Shown: positions 50,916-59,410, counted from the first letter of the stretch. The stretch: 64,000 bases of DNA from Streptomyces lydicus (GCF_001729485.1 NZ_CP017157.1:62001-126000), one strand, 5' to 3'. The notes: generated by a model not told the origin, from the sequence alone. Numbers and translations: made by a program.

Positions 50916-51782
50916 CTACGGCCGGTAGACCATGCCCGGCTCCGGCTGCGCCGGCGACAGCAGCTGGGAGACCGTGACGACGGTGTAGCCGCGCTTCTTC
51001 AGCTCCTTGAGGATGCCGGGGACGGCCGGCACGGTGCCCTGGTAGATGTCGTGCAGCAGGATGATGCCGTCGCGTCGGGTCTGCTCCAGCACGCGCTTGG
51101 TGATCAGGGCCGAGTCGTTGGTCTGGTAGTCCTTGGCGGTCACGCTCCACAGGACCTGCGCCAGCCCGAGTTCCTTGCTGATCCGGGAGACCTCGCCGTC
51201 GGTCCTGCCCTGCGGCGGGCGCATCAGCCGGGGCGTCTTGCCGGTGATCTTGTGGACCGCGTCCTGGAGGCGGGACAGCTCGCGCTTGGCCTCGGCGGGG
51301 TCGATCTCGGTGAGGATCTGGTGCGACCAGGTGTGGTTGGCCAGCTCATGGCCCTCGGCGTCGATCCGCTTCACCTCGGCGGGGCGCTTGTCGACGTGGT
51401 TCTTGCCGAGCATGAAGAAGGTGGCGTGCACCTGCTCCTTCTTCAGGATGTCCAGCAGGCGGTCGGTGTTCTCGCTGGGGCCGGCGTCGAAGGTGAGCGC
51501 GACGCACTTGGCCTTGCGGCAGTCGACGTCCGAGCCGGCGCCGTCCCCGCCCTCGGCCGGCGCGTTCTCCCCCGGCCCGTTCTTCCCGGCGCCGTTCTTT
51601 CCGTCCGCGTCCGCGGCGAGCCGGGCGTCCTTCTCCTTGACGGCGGCCGCCGGGGCGTCGGCACGGGCGTCGGCCGGCGCCGTGACGTCGTAGGTGGCGC
51701 AGCCGCTGACGGCCAGGACCAGCGAGGTGGCCGTCAGCAGGCCGGCTATGGACGTGCTCCGGGCCGCGGGAGTCTTCGGCAT
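50916..51782 (-). CDS. Polysaccharide deacetylase lipoprotein (NodB/PgdA type)
   Basis: A 288-residue lipoprotein. Lipobox VSGC (Cys about residue 28) follows a signal peptide; a Lys/Gly/Asp-rich linker leads to the NodB domain from about 90. The catalytic motif LTFDAGPS keeps the base Asp but replaces the usual second, metal-binding Asp by Ala, as seen in a subset of actinobacterial members. The metal His pair is NHTWSHQ. Other motifs are RPPQGRTDGEV and ILLHDIYQG. It would deacetylate peptidoglycan or other N-acetylglucosamine polymers outside the cell. It shares its upstream region with the betaine permease gene (divergent). Confidence 0.9.
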   Translation of the reverse strand: MPKTPAARSTSIAGLLTATSLVLAVSGCATYDVTAPADARADAPAAAVKEKDARLAADADGKNGAGKNGPGENAPAEGGDGAGSDVDCRKAKCVALTFDAGPSENTDRLLDILKKEQVHATFFMLGKNHVDKRPAEVKRIDAEGHELANHTWSHQILTEIDPAEAKRELSRLQDAVHKITGKTPRLMRPPQGRTDGEVSRISKELGLAQVLWSVTAKDYQTNDSALITKRVLEQTRRDGIILLHDIYQGTVPAVPGILKELKKRGYTVVTVSQLLSPAQPEPGMVYRP

Positions 51783-51910
51783 GGGGGCTCTTTTCGGACG
51801 CGGGCGGTCGGCGACGAGCCCGCTTCCGGGCAGGGCGAAGCCGGCGCGGGCCGAGGCGTGCCCGGCCGCGCCGACCACCGGTCGCACCGGTTCCAGGGGC
51901 TCGGAAGGGA

Positions 51911-51955
51911 CTATACATAGGCAGTACACACTCGATGTATACGTGGGGTGTGTAC
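51911..51955. promoter_or_regulatory. Symmetric four-half-site operator between deacetylase and ABC permease genes
   Basis: Half-sites CTATACA (51911), GTACACA (51924), TGTATAC (51936) and TGTGTAC (51949) occur as forward, forward, reverse, reverse with starts 13, 12 and 13 bp apart. The inner pair makes GTACACA-N5-TGTATAC and the outer pair also matches in inverted orientation. The stretch is AT-rich against the background. It suits a regulator binding as two dimers (TetR/GntR-like). Confidence 0.65.
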
Positions 51956-52047
51956 AGCCTGGTGTGCCGGCCTGGGCGGGCGACGGGGCGCGCACGATCG
52001 GACGCCTCCGCCGTGCCGCTCCGCCCCCGCCGGGGTGGACTCGTAGC

Positions 52048-52797
52048 GTGACCGCACCGCCGCCGGACGACTGCCTGGCCCGGAATGACTGGATCTGCGG
52101 CGAGTACCTGAGCACCCGCCGGCAGATCCTGCTCGACGCGGTCCTCCAGCACCTTCAGCTCACCGTCGTCTCGGTGGCGCTCGGGCTGGTCATCGCGGTG
52201 CCGCTGGCGCTGCTGGCCCGCCGCCGGCGCTGGACGGTCGGGCCGGTGCTCGGCATCACGACGCTGATCTACACGATCCCGTCGCTGGCGATGTTCTCGC
52301 TGCTGCTGCCGTTCTACGGGCTCTCCGCGACCCTCGTCGTGGTCGGTCTCGCGCTCTACTCCCTCACCCTGCTCGTGCGGAACATCCTGGCCGGGCTGAA
52401 CGGCGTGCCCACCGGGGCCAAGGAGGCCGCCCGCGGCATGGGTTACGGGCCGACGCGCCAACTGCTCACCGTCGAGCTGCCGCTGGCCCTGCCCACCGCG
52501 ATGGCCGGGCTGCGGATCGCCACCGTCTCCGCGGTCGCGCTCACCACCGTCGGCGCGATCGTCGGGTACGGCGGACTGGGCAACCTCATCTACGCCGGGA
52601 TGAACTCGTTCTTCAAGGCGCAGGTGCTCACCGCGTCCGTGCTGTGTGTGGTCATCGCGGTCGTCCTCGACCTGCTGCTGCTCGGGGCGGAGCGGCTGCT
52701 GACTCCCTGGCGGCGGGCGAGCCGCCGGGCCCGGGTGCGGAGCCGGGCCGGAGCAGGGATCAGGCGGCTGGTCGCGGCGCCGGGGCGGCGCACATGA
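52048..52797 (+). CDS. Glycine betaine/choline-type ABC transporter permease
   Basis: A 249-residue permease of the OpuCB/ProW type with about five to six transmembrane helices. The inner-membrane EAA loop reads GAKEAARGMGYGPTRQLLTVELPLALP. The N-terminus has GEYLSTRRQILLDAVLQHLQLT, typical of family members. The GTG at 52048 gives a short hydrophilic head; upstream open sequence runs through the operator and is not believed. It overlaps the next permease by 4 bp (ATGA), so the two are made together and probably form a heterodimer. Confidence 0.9.
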   Translation: MTAPPPDDCLARNDWICGEYLSTRRQILLDAVLQHLQLTVVSVALGLVIAVPLALLARRRRWTVGPVLGITTLIYTIPSLAMFSLLLPFYGLSATLVVVGLALYSLTLLVRNILAGLNGVPTGAKEAARGMGYGPTRQLLTVELPLALPTAMAGLRIATVSAVALTTVGAIVGYGGLGNLIYAGMNSFFKAQVLTASVLCVVIAVVLDLLLLGAERLLTPWRRASRRARVRSRAGAGIRRLVAAPGRRT

Positions 52798-53468
52798 ACA
52801 CCCTCTCCGCCGTATGGGACTGGCTGACCACGGGTGCCAACTGGGTGGGGGAGAACGGCGTCTGGCACCGCCTGGAACAGCACCTCGTGCTCACCTTCGC
52901 CTGTCTGGCGCTCAGCGCCCTGATCGCGCTGCCGGTCGCGCTGACCCTCGGCCACCTCGGGCGCGGTGGCGCGCTGGCGGTCAACCTCGCCAACGTCGGA
53001 CGCGCGGTGCCCACCTTCGCCGTCCTCGTCCTGCTGCTGCTCACCCCCCTCGGGCGGCACGGCCAGTGGCCGACGATCATCGCGCTGGTGCTGTTCGCCA
53101 TCCCGCCGCTGCTGACCAACGCGTACGTGGGTATGCGGGAGGTGGACCAGGACGTCGTAAGGGCCGCGCGAGGAATGGGAATGACCGGGACACAACTGGC
53201 GTGGCGGGTCGAGGTGCCGCTCGCCTTTCCCCTGGTGCTGACCGGCATCCGGATCGCCGCGGTCCAGCTCGTGGCCACCGCCACGCTCGCCGCGCTGGTG
53301 GGCGGCGGCGGGCTGGGCCGGATCATCACCGCGGGCTTCAACCTCGCCAGCACTCCGCAGGTGGTGGCCGGTGCGGTGCTGGTGGCGGTGTTCGCGCTGC
53401 TGATGGAGGCCGCCTTCGAGCTCGTCGAGCGGCGGGCGCCGGGATGGGTACGGGGGCGGGCCCGGTGA
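52794..53468 (+). CDS. Second glycine betaine/choline-type ABC permease
   Basis: A 224-residue permease of the same family. The EAA loop reads VRAARGMGMTGTQLAWRVEVPLAFP, and NWVGENGVWHRLEQHLVLTF is the typical N-terminus. Its stop overlaps the GTG of the substrate-binding protein (GTGA). With the preceding gene it forms the channel of an OpuC-type osmoprotectant importer. Confidence 0.92.
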   Translation: MNTLSAVWDWLTTGANWVGENGVWHRLEQHLVLTFACLALSALIALPVALTLGHLGRGGALAVNLANVGRAVPTFAVLVLLLLTPLGRHGQWPTIIALVLFAIPPLLTNAYVGMREVDQDVVRAARGMGMTGTQLAWRVEVPLAFPLVLTGIRIAAVQLVATATLAALVGGGGLGRIITAGFNLASTPQVVAGAVLVAVFALLMEAAFELVERRAPGWVRGRAR

Positions 53469-54424
53469 GGGCCGGGCGCACCGCCCTCGCGGCAGCCACG
53501 GTCCTCGTCGCCGTCGCCCTCACCGGCTGTGCGACCGGTCCGTCCCTGGAGACCCGCTCCGCGATCACTGCCGCACCGGGGGACAGCCGCGATCTGGCGA
53601 TCGGTTCGGCCGGCTTCACCGAGAGCGAGCTGCTCGCCCACATGTACGCGGCGCTGCTCGACCACGCCGGCTACCGGACCCATATCGTCACCGTCGGCAA
53701 CCGCGAGCTGTACGAACCCGCGCTGGAGGTCGGCCAGATCGATGTCGTCCCCGAGTACGCCGCCACCTTCGCGGACTGGCTCAACGCCAAGAACCGGGGG
53801 TCCACGGCGCCCCCGGTCGCCTCTCCCGACCTGAACGTCACGATGGCCGCGCTGCGCGGACTCACCGCGCCCCGCGGGTTGACCGCCCTCCCGGCCGGCC
53901 GGGCCGTCGACCAGAACGCCTTCGCGGTGAGCGCCGCCTACGCCCGCGAGCACCACCTCAAGACCCTCAGCGACCTGGGCCGCGCCAAGCTGCCGGTGCG
54001 CCTCGCGGCGGGCGACGAGTGCGTCCAGCGGCCGTTCTGCGCCCCGGGGCTGAAGAAGAAGTACGGGATCAACGTCACCGCCATCGACCCGAAGGGGGTC
54101 GGCACCACGCCCGCCAAGCAGGCCGTGCAGAACGGGCAGGACCAGATGGTGCTGACCACCAGCACCGATGCCACCCTCGACCAGTTCGGGCTGGTGCTGC
54201 TCACCGACGACAAGAAGCTCCAGAACGCCGATAACGTCCTCCCGGTCGTCAACCGCGCCCGCGCCGGCGGCCCGCGCGCGGCCGCCGCGCTCAACCGCCT
54301 CAACAAGGTCCTGACCACCGCCGATCTGGCGCGCCTCAACGAGCAGGTGGACAGCTGGCGGCGGCTTCCGGCGGATGTGGCACGCAACTACCTCGAAGCG
54401 AAGCGGTTGTTGCCGAAGAGCTGA
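53465..54424 (+). CDS. Glycine betaine/osmoprotectant-binding lipoprotein (OsmF/OpuCC type)
   Basis: A 319-residue lipoprotein with lipobox VALTGC (Cys about residue 20). The type II periplasmic-binding fold follows: IAIGSAGFTESELLAHMYAALL-like start, GQIDVVPEYAATFADWL, and QDQMVLTTSTDATLDQF. It captures quaternary ammonium osmoprotectants and hands them to the two permeases. Residue 1 is GTG 53465. A terminator and the first of two parS sites follow within 50 bp. The ATPase is encoded on the other strand at 54571. Confidence 0.91.
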   Translation: MRAGRTALAAATVLVAVALTGCATGPSLETRSAITAAPGDSRDLAIGSAGFTESELLAHMYAALLDHAGYRTHIVTVGNRELYEPALEVGQIDVVPEYAATFADWLNAKNRGSTAPPVASPDLNVTMAALRGLTAPRGLTALPAGRAVDQNAFAVSAAYAREHHLKTLSDLGRAKLPVRLAAGDECVQRPFCAPGLKKKYGINVTAIDPKGVGTTPAKQAVQNGQDQMVLTTSTDATLDQFGLVLLTDDKKLQNADNVLPVVNRARAGGPRAAAALNRLNKVLTTADLARLNEQVDSWRRLPADVARNYLEAKRLLPKS

Positions 54425-54435
54425 GGCGGCGGGGT

Positions 54436-54454
54436 CGCCCGGTCCCACCGGGCG
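54436..54454 (+). terminator. Terminator of the betaine permease operon
   Basis: 8-bp stem CGCCCGGT/ACCGGGCG with a CCC loop, 12 bp past the stop and 3 bp before a parS site. Confidence 0.7.
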
Positions 54455-54457
54455 GGT

Positions 54458-54471
54458 GTTTCACGTGAAAC
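54458..54471. other. parS: parS site
   Basis: Exact GTTTCACGTGAAAC, 33 bp after the binding-protein stop and directly beside the terminator stem. Confidence 0.94.
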
Positions 54472-54530
54472 AGCACCGGCAGCCAGGACCGGTGGGTGAG
54501 GCGAAGCGCCGCACGGCCGACACCGCAGCT

Positions 54531-54544
54531 GTTTCACGTGAAAC
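54531..54544. other. parS: parS site
   Basis: Exact GTTTCACGTGAAAC, 26 bp from the stop of the convergent ATPase gene and 73 bp centre-to-centre from the other copy. Confidence 0.94.
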
Positions 54545-54570
54545 CGGCCCTGCCCACTTCTGAGGCGTGC

Positions 54571-55728
54571 TCACTCGGTGGGCACCGAATCCACCTCGGC
54601 CCGTTCCCGCGGCACCCCGCGCTCGTCCGAGTCGATCGTGCGGCGCAGCGCCTCATGGAGCGTGGTCGGGGTGAGCACCCCCAGGAAGCGCCGGTCGTCC
54701 AGGACCGCGATCCAGCCGGCGTCGTGCTTCAGCATTTCGCTGAAGGCGGCCTTGAGCGTGCCGGTGACCGGTACCCACGCCTCCATGCGACGGGCGTGCC
54801 CCGCGACCGTGCCGTCCGCGCCGGCCAGTTCCTCGGTGCCCACCCAGCCGTGCAGGGCGCCGTTCTCGTCGAGCACCACCGCCCACCGGGCGCCCTCGGC
54901 CCGCAGGCGCCGGGCCGCCTCGGCGGCCGGCTCGCCGAGCCGGGCGAACGGCGGGCGTTCCAGGTCGCCACGGTCGATTCCGGTGACCGACAGCTGTTTC
55001 AACGCCCGGTCGCTGCCGACGAATTCGGCGACGTAGGGGGTGGCGGGGGCGCCCAGGACGCTCGCGGGGGTGTCGTACTGCTCGATCCGGCCCTCGCCGT
55101 AGACCGCGATCCGGTCGCCGAGCCGGATGGCCTCCTCGATGTCATGGGTGACCAGCAGCACCGTCTTGTGCATGGTGGCCTGGAGGCGCAGGAACTCCTT
55201 CTGCAGCCGTTCACGGACGACCGGGTCGACCGCGCCGAACGGCTCGTCCATCAGCAGGACGGGCGGATCGGCGGCCAGTGCCCTGGCCACCCCGACCCGC
55301 TGGCGCTGACCGCCGGAGAGCTGTTCGGGATAGCGCGAGCCGTGGACCGCCGGATCGAGGCCGACCAGTTCGAGGAGTTCGGCGGCCCGCTCGCGTGCCT
55401 TGGCCTTCTTCCAGCCGGTCAGGAAGGGCACGGTGGCGGTGTTGTCGAGGACGGTGCGGTGCGGGAAGAGCCCGGTCTGCTGGATGACGTAGCCGATCCG
55501 CCGGCGCAGCTGGACCGGGTCGACCCCGGCGACGTCCGCGCCGTCGACATAGATCTTCCCGTCCGTGGGGTCGATGAGCCGGTTGACCATCATCATGGTC
55601 GTGGTCTTGCCGCACCCCGACGGCCCGACGAGCGTCACCAGCTCCCCCTCGCCGACCTCGAAGGAGAGGTCGTCGACGGCGGTGGTTCCGTCGGGGTAGC
55701 GCTTGGTGACGGACGCGAACCGGATCAT
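54571..55728 (-). CDS. Glycine betaine-type ABC transporter ATPase with CBS domains
   Basis: A 385-residue ATPase of the OpuCA/ProV class. Walker A is GPSGCGKTT, signature LSGGQRQRVGVARAL, Walker B VLLMDEPFGAVD, and the switch His is in LVTHDIEEAI. Two CBS modules form the C-terminal third (about 265-375), which in OpuA-type systems sense ionic strength or c-di-AMP. It is the only ATPase near the two permeases and binding protein, and so is their presumed partner, yet it is convergent to them with two parS sites between. The ATG at 55728 gives the standard start MIRFASVTKRYPDG. Its last ~15 residues are acidic. Confidence 0.93.
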   Translation of the reverse strand: MIRFASVTKRYPDGTTAVDDLSFEVGEGELVTLVGPSGCGKTTTMMMVNRLIDPTDGKIYVDGADVAGVDPVQLRRRIGYVIQQTGLFPHRTVLDNTATVPFLTGWKKAKARERAAELLELVGLDPAVHGSRYPEQLSGGQRQRVGVARALAADPPVLLMDEPFGAVDPVVRERLQKEFLRLQATMHKTVLLVTHDIEEAIRLGDRIAVYGEGRIEQYDTPASVLGAPATPYVAEFVGSDRALKQLSVTGIDRGDLERPPFARLGEPAAEAARRLRAEGARWAVVLDENGALHGWVGTEELAGADGTVAGHARRMEAWVPVTGTLKAAFSEMLKHDAGWIAVLDDRRFLGVLTPTTLHEALRRTIDSDERGVPRERAEVDSVPTE

Positions 55729-55802
55729 TGAGCCATTGAATCCCGGTGCCTCTGGACGGTCCCGTCATGCGGGCAATCGGGTGGGAAGCGGCGGCCCGGC
55801 CG

Positions 55803-56507
55803 TCAGCCGTTCGTGCCGTTCCCGTCGTCCGGCCCGCCGGTCATCCGGTATCCGGCGCCGGGCACGGTCTCGATCAGCGGCGGGTCGCCGAGCTTGGCGC
55901 GCAGCGTGCCGAGCGTGACGCGGACGGCATTGGTGCGGTAGCTGGTGTGCTCCTCCCACACCTCCTCGATCAGGTCGTCACCGCTGACCACCTCGCCCCG
56001 CGCGCGCAGCAGCACCTCCAGCACGCCCAACTCCGTGTGCGACAGGGCCAGCGGTCGGCCTTCGCGGGCCGCCAGCCCGCGGGCGGTGTCGACGGTGACA
56101 CCGGCGTGCGCGATGACCGGGGCCGGGACGGGCCGGGGCCGCCGGCCCAGTGCCAGGACCCGGGCGAGCAACTCCTCGTGCGTGAACGGCTTGGTGAGGT
56201 AGTCATCGGCACCGAGCCCCGGCCCCCGGGCGTCGGGCCGGTGGTGGACCGTGCCGGGGGAGGTCAACATCAGTACCCGTGTCAGCAGTTGCCCGCCGAC
56301 CACCTGCCGGCAGACCTCGTCGCCGTGCAGGCCGGGCAGATCCTGGTCCAGGACGAGCACGTCGTACCCGCCGAGCCGTAGTTTCGCCAGCGCCGCACGG
56401 CCGTCACGGACGGTCTCCGCCGTGATCGCGTCGCGGCGCAGTCCCGCGCCGATCACCTCCGCGAGGGACGCCTCGTCCTCCACCACCAGAACGCGCATGG
56501 GGTCCAT
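55803..56507 (-). CDS. OmpR-type orphan response regulator
   Basis: A 234-residue regulator. The receiver has VLVVEDEASLAEV (acidic pair), phospho-acceptor Asp in VLVLDQDLPGLHG, Thr in LMLTSPG and Lys in YLTKPF. The C-terminal winged HTH reads ALSHTELGVLEVLLRARGEV and TNAVRVTLGTLRAKLGDPPL. No sensor kinase lies adjacent. A start at the internal Met (PMRVLVV) is an alternative. Between the ABC ATPase and this gene there are 74 bp on the same strand, so some co-transcription is possible. Confidence 0.92.
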   Translation of the reverse strand: MDPMRVLVVEDEASLAEVIGAGLRRDAITAETVRDGRAALAKLRLGGYDVLVLDQDLPGLHGDEVCRQVVGGQLLTRVLMLTSPGTVHHRPDARGPGLGADDYLTKPFTHEELLARVLALGRRPRPVPAPVIAHAGVTVDTARGLAAREGRPLALSHTELGVLEVLLRARGEVVSGDDLIEEVWEEHTSYRTNAVRVTLGTLRAKLGDPPLIETVPGAGYRMTGGPDDGNGTNG

Positions 56508-56715
56508 ATGTACCCGAGGAGCACCTTTCTTCGAGGGAGGCGCCCGGCCGAACCGCCGTCGCCGGCCACCGCCCGGCGGGTCCGGCCGGGTCCGCCCTGC
56601 GGGGCCGTACGAGTTGCTTCCGCCGCACCGCCTCTCCTCCTGCCGCGTCCGGCCGCACCGGCGTGCTTACGATCCACTTCGGCCACCGGTCGGACGGGTG
56701 GAAGGGAACGCCACG

Positions 56716-57657
56716 ATGAGAGCCGTAGCAGTCAGCGCATTCGGTGAACGGCCGCAGCTCATGGAACTGCCACAGCCCGAACCAGGGCCCGGGGAGGTCT
56801 TGGTGCGGCTGTCCGCCGCCGGACTCAACCCCGTCGACTGGAAGCTCGCCGACGGCATGTTCGGTGACGCCGTCCCGGCGTCCTTCCCCCTCGTGCTGGG
56901 GTCGGACGGCGCGGGCGAGGTGCTCGCGATCGGCCCCGGCGTACGGCGGTTCACCGTCGGCGACGCGGTGTTCGGCCAGTTCCAGCGCCCGCAGCACGGC
57001 GGCGGCTCGTACTGCGAACTCGCCCTCGCCGACGAGGACCGCATCGCGCACGCCGCGCGCAGCGTCACCTACGCGACCTCCGCCGCACTGCCGACCGCCG
57101 GCATGACCGCGTACAACCTGGTCGAGGAGACCCGGATCAGCGAGGGCAAGCGGGTGCTGATCGTCGGCGCGACCGGCGGCGTGGGCACCTTCGTCACCCA
57201 GCTCGCGGCCGGCCGCGGCGCCGAGGTGATCGCCACCTCCCGCCCGGGCATGGCGGAGCTGATGCGGAACCTGGGCGCCGCGGAGACCGTCGACCACACC
57301 GCGGGCCCGGTCGCCGACCAGGTCCTCGCGGCCCATCCGGACGGCGTGGACGTGCTGATCGACATGGCCGGCGGCCCTGCGGAGTTCGCCGGGCTGACCC
57401 GGACCGTACGCGACGGCGGCACGGCCGTCTCGCTGATCGGCTCGGCCGACGCGGACGAGCTGACCGACAACAACCTGCGCGGCTTCAACTTCGTCAACCG
57501 CCCCTCGCCGCAGCTCCTGGAGATCCTCGCCGGCCAGGTCGACGCGGGCCGGCTCACCGTCCTCGTCGGCCGCGAGGTCCCCCTGGAGGAGGCGCCGGAA
57601 GCGCTGGAGGCCAGCCGCACCGGCCGGGCGCAGGGGAAGACGGTCCTGGACATCTGA
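56716..57657 (+). CDS. NADP-dependent zinc-less MDR oxidoreductase
   Basis: A 313-residue quinone reductase-like enzyme. The GroES-like part reads LSAAGLNPVDWKLADGMFGD and the Rossmann loop RVLIVGATGGVGTFVTQLAA. A Ser follows the Rossmann strand (ATSRPG), indicating NADPH preference. It differs from the paralogue at 4151 in the substrate region. The ATG at 56716 has GAAGGGA upstream; the frame before it is not supported. The divergent gene is the response regulator 208 bp away. Confidence 0.87.
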   Translation: MRAVAVSAFGERPQLMELPQPEPGPGEVLVRLSAAGLNPVDWKLADGMFGDAVPASFPLVLGSDGAGEVLAIGPGVRRFTVGDAVFGQFQRPQHGGGSYCELALADEDRIAHAARSVTYATSAALPTAGMTAYNLVEETRISEGKRVLIVGATGGVGTFVTQLAAGRGAEVIATSRPGMAELMRNLGAAETVDHTAGPVADQVLAAHPDGVDVLIDMAGGPAEFAGLTRTVRDGGTAVSLIGSADADELTDNNLRGFNFVNRPSPQLLEILAGQVDAGRLTVLVGREVPLEEAPEALEASRTGRAQGKTVLDI

Positions 57658-57704
57658 ACCGTCGCGCACCGCCGTCGCGCCACGGGTCGTCCGGCCGGCC
57701 GCCG

Positions 57705-58697
57705 TCACGGACGGCGGCCGGCCGTCCCCGTTCGCCGTGCCCGCCACGCCCGCAGCGCCGGCGGCCCCGCCGCGGCCAGCGCCGCGGTGAGCGTTCCCGC
57801 GGCGAAGACCAGCCAGATCCCGGCGCGCAGCGGTCCGGTCAGGGCCTCGGCGTAGGCGTCCGCCGCGGGCCGGGAGACCATCGGGGGAAGCGCGTCCAGG
57901 GCCCGGCCGCGGGCCAGCGCGAGCACCGCGGCCAGCAGGACGGCGGCCGCCGCGCAGGCCGCCCCCGCCCGGACCAGTGCCCACCGCCGGCGCCGCGCCA
58001 GCAGCAGACCACCGCACAGCGACAGCGTGGCGGCCGGCGGCAGCAGCAGCGCCCCGTCCCGCACCGCGTCGTAGACCGCCCGGATCCGCGGCACGTCGGG
58101 CGCCCGGAGCAGCACGATCTCCACCCCGGACCGCGGTACCCGGCGCACGAGGTCCAGGCCCGTGCCGCCCTCCGACAGCTGGTGCCTGACCCGCTCCAGT
58201 ACCGGCGTCAGGTCGAGGGTGATCGGGGCGCGGCCGGAGGCGGCCAGGGAGCCGTCGAGGGTCCGGTGGGCGGTCCGGTGCACCCCGTTCCACAGGGCGG
58301 GAAAGCCGCGGCCGGTGACGACCTGGCGGACCTGCTTGGCCACGAAGTCGCGGAGGCCGCGGGTGAAACGGGCCCGTACGGCCGGGCGTTCGGCGGGCTC
58401 GACGGCCTTCAGCAGCCCGTCGAGCCGGATGTGTGCCATCACCCCGTCGGTCACGTCGTCGACGACCGCCTTCTGGACGGCGTCGTTCCCGGCCAGCGGG
58501 GCCACCGCCGCCACATAGGCGTCGGTCTCGGTCAGTTCGGCCCGGGCCCGGGTGGCGGCCAGGCTGAGCGGCAGCAGCAGCGCCCCCACCACGAGCAGCA
58601 CCCCGCCGGCCACGGCCCGGCCGAGCCCCGGCCCCCGTGGCGGCCGCCCGCCCGCCGTCACCCGCCCGCCGGGGCGTACGGGTGCGCTCGCTGACAT
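57705..58697 (-). CDS. Membrane protein of unknown function
   Basis: A 330-residue protein. One N-terminal transmembrane helix (GLGRAVAGGVLLVVGALLLP) is followed by a ~180-residue extracytoplasmic domain (ELTETDAYVAAVAPLAGND, FTRGLRDFVAKQVRQVVTG, NGVHRTAHRTLDGSL), then three helices near the C-terminus. This order, with 'xVxxVAPLAxDxxVQxAV', resembles Streptomyces integral-membrane proteins without known role. The ATG at 58697 has AGGAAGGA upstream. Possibly in one transcription unit with the secreted protein at 58808, 110 bp upstream. Confidence 0.72.
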   Translation of the reverse strand: MSASAPVRPGGRVTAGGRPPRGPGLGRAVAGGVLLVVGALLLPLSLAATRARAELTETDAYVAAVAPLAGNDAVQKAVVDDVTDGVMAHIRLDGLLKAVEPAERPAVRARFTRGLRDFVAKQVRQVVTGRGFPALWNGVHRTAHRTLDGSLAASGRAPITLDLTPVLERVRHQLSEGGTGLDLVRRVPRSGVEIVLLRAPDVPRIRAVYDAVRDGALLLPPAATLSLCGGLLLARRRRWALVRAGAACAAAAVLLAAVLALARGRALDALPPMVSRPAADAYAEALTGPLRAGIWLVFAAGTLTAALAAAGPPALRAWRARRTGTAGRRP

Positions 58698-58807
58698 CGC
58701 GTCGTCCTTCCTGGCGGGGTGGACTGCGGCCACCTTCCAGGCAAGTGCCGGCGCCCGCCGCACGCGACCGGGGCCGGTGCCAACGGGTGACCCCCGCGCG
58801 GCGGCGG

Positions 58808-59410
58808 TCAGCCCGCGCGCGCCGCCCGGGACCGGCGGACCGCGCGCACCACGCCGGGCCCCAGCAGCGCCGCCGCCGCGGCGCCCACTGCCCACCCCGC
58901 CCAGCCGTCACCCGCGCTCGCCCGGCGCGACTCCGGGAGGTCGTCGACATCGCCCGAGCAGGCGGCGGGGGCGTAGGACTCGTCCACGTAGACACAGGCG
59001 GTGGCGGCGGCGCGCAGGGTGCCGGGAGCGGCGGACGCGACCGGGCCGGGGCGGTCGCCGAGGACCGCGCTGGCGGTGAACACCTGGACGTCGTGGGCCG
59101 GCAGGTCGGCACGCCAGGTGACCTTCTGCTGCCCCATGCCGTGGCCCCCGACGAGCCCGCCGGGCGCGGTGGCGGAGGTGGTGGTGGCCGGCATCCGCTG
59201 CTCGATGCGGGCGCCTTGGACCGCGGCGGCGCCGAGGTTGTGGACGGTGACGCGGTAGTCCAGCCGGCGGCCCGACTCGGCGTCGTCGGTGCCGTCGGTC
59301 ACCTCCACCGTCACGGAGACGGCGGGGGGTGTCTGCCGGGCGGAGGCGGCGGCGAACGGGCCGGGGAGCGTGGCGGCGCACAGCAGTGCGCAGACAACGG
59401 CGGTTCTCAT
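58808..59410 (-). CDS. Secreted protein with DUF11-like domain and C-terminal anchor
   Basis: A 200-residue exported protein. The signal peptide (MRTAVVCALLCAATL, cleavage near AASA) is followed by an Ig-like DUF11-type domain: VSVTVEVTDGTDDAESGRRL, DYRVTVHNLGAAAVQGARI, with two Cys in TACVYVDESYAPAAC. A hydrophobic helix GWAGWAVGAAAAALLGPGVV and basic tail end the protein, giving a surface-displayed domain. The ATG at 59410 was preferred to the longer frame because it begins the signal peptide. Confidence 0.72.
   Translation of the reverse strand: MRTAVVCALLCAATLPGPFAAASARQTPPAVSVTVEVTDGTDDAESGRRLDYRVTVHNLGAAAVQGARIEQRMPATTTSATAPGGLVGGHGMGQQKVTWRADLPAHDVQVFTASAVLGDRPGPVASAAPGTLRAAATACVYVDESYAPAACSGDVDDLPESRRASAGDGWAGWAVGAAAAALLGPGVVRAVRRSRAARAG

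Noticed and set aside
50916..51782. Loss of function of the polysaccharide deacetylase through the FDAGP change
   Set aside because: The base Asp and both metal His remain, and the same change is known in a subset of actinobacterial members, so inactivity cannot be claimed.
56404..59112. A 902-codon open frame on the minus strand
   Set aside because: It runs antisense to or out of frame with several well-supported genes, is made of Arg/Pro/Gly-rich sequence typical of GC-rich shadow frames, and has no domain.
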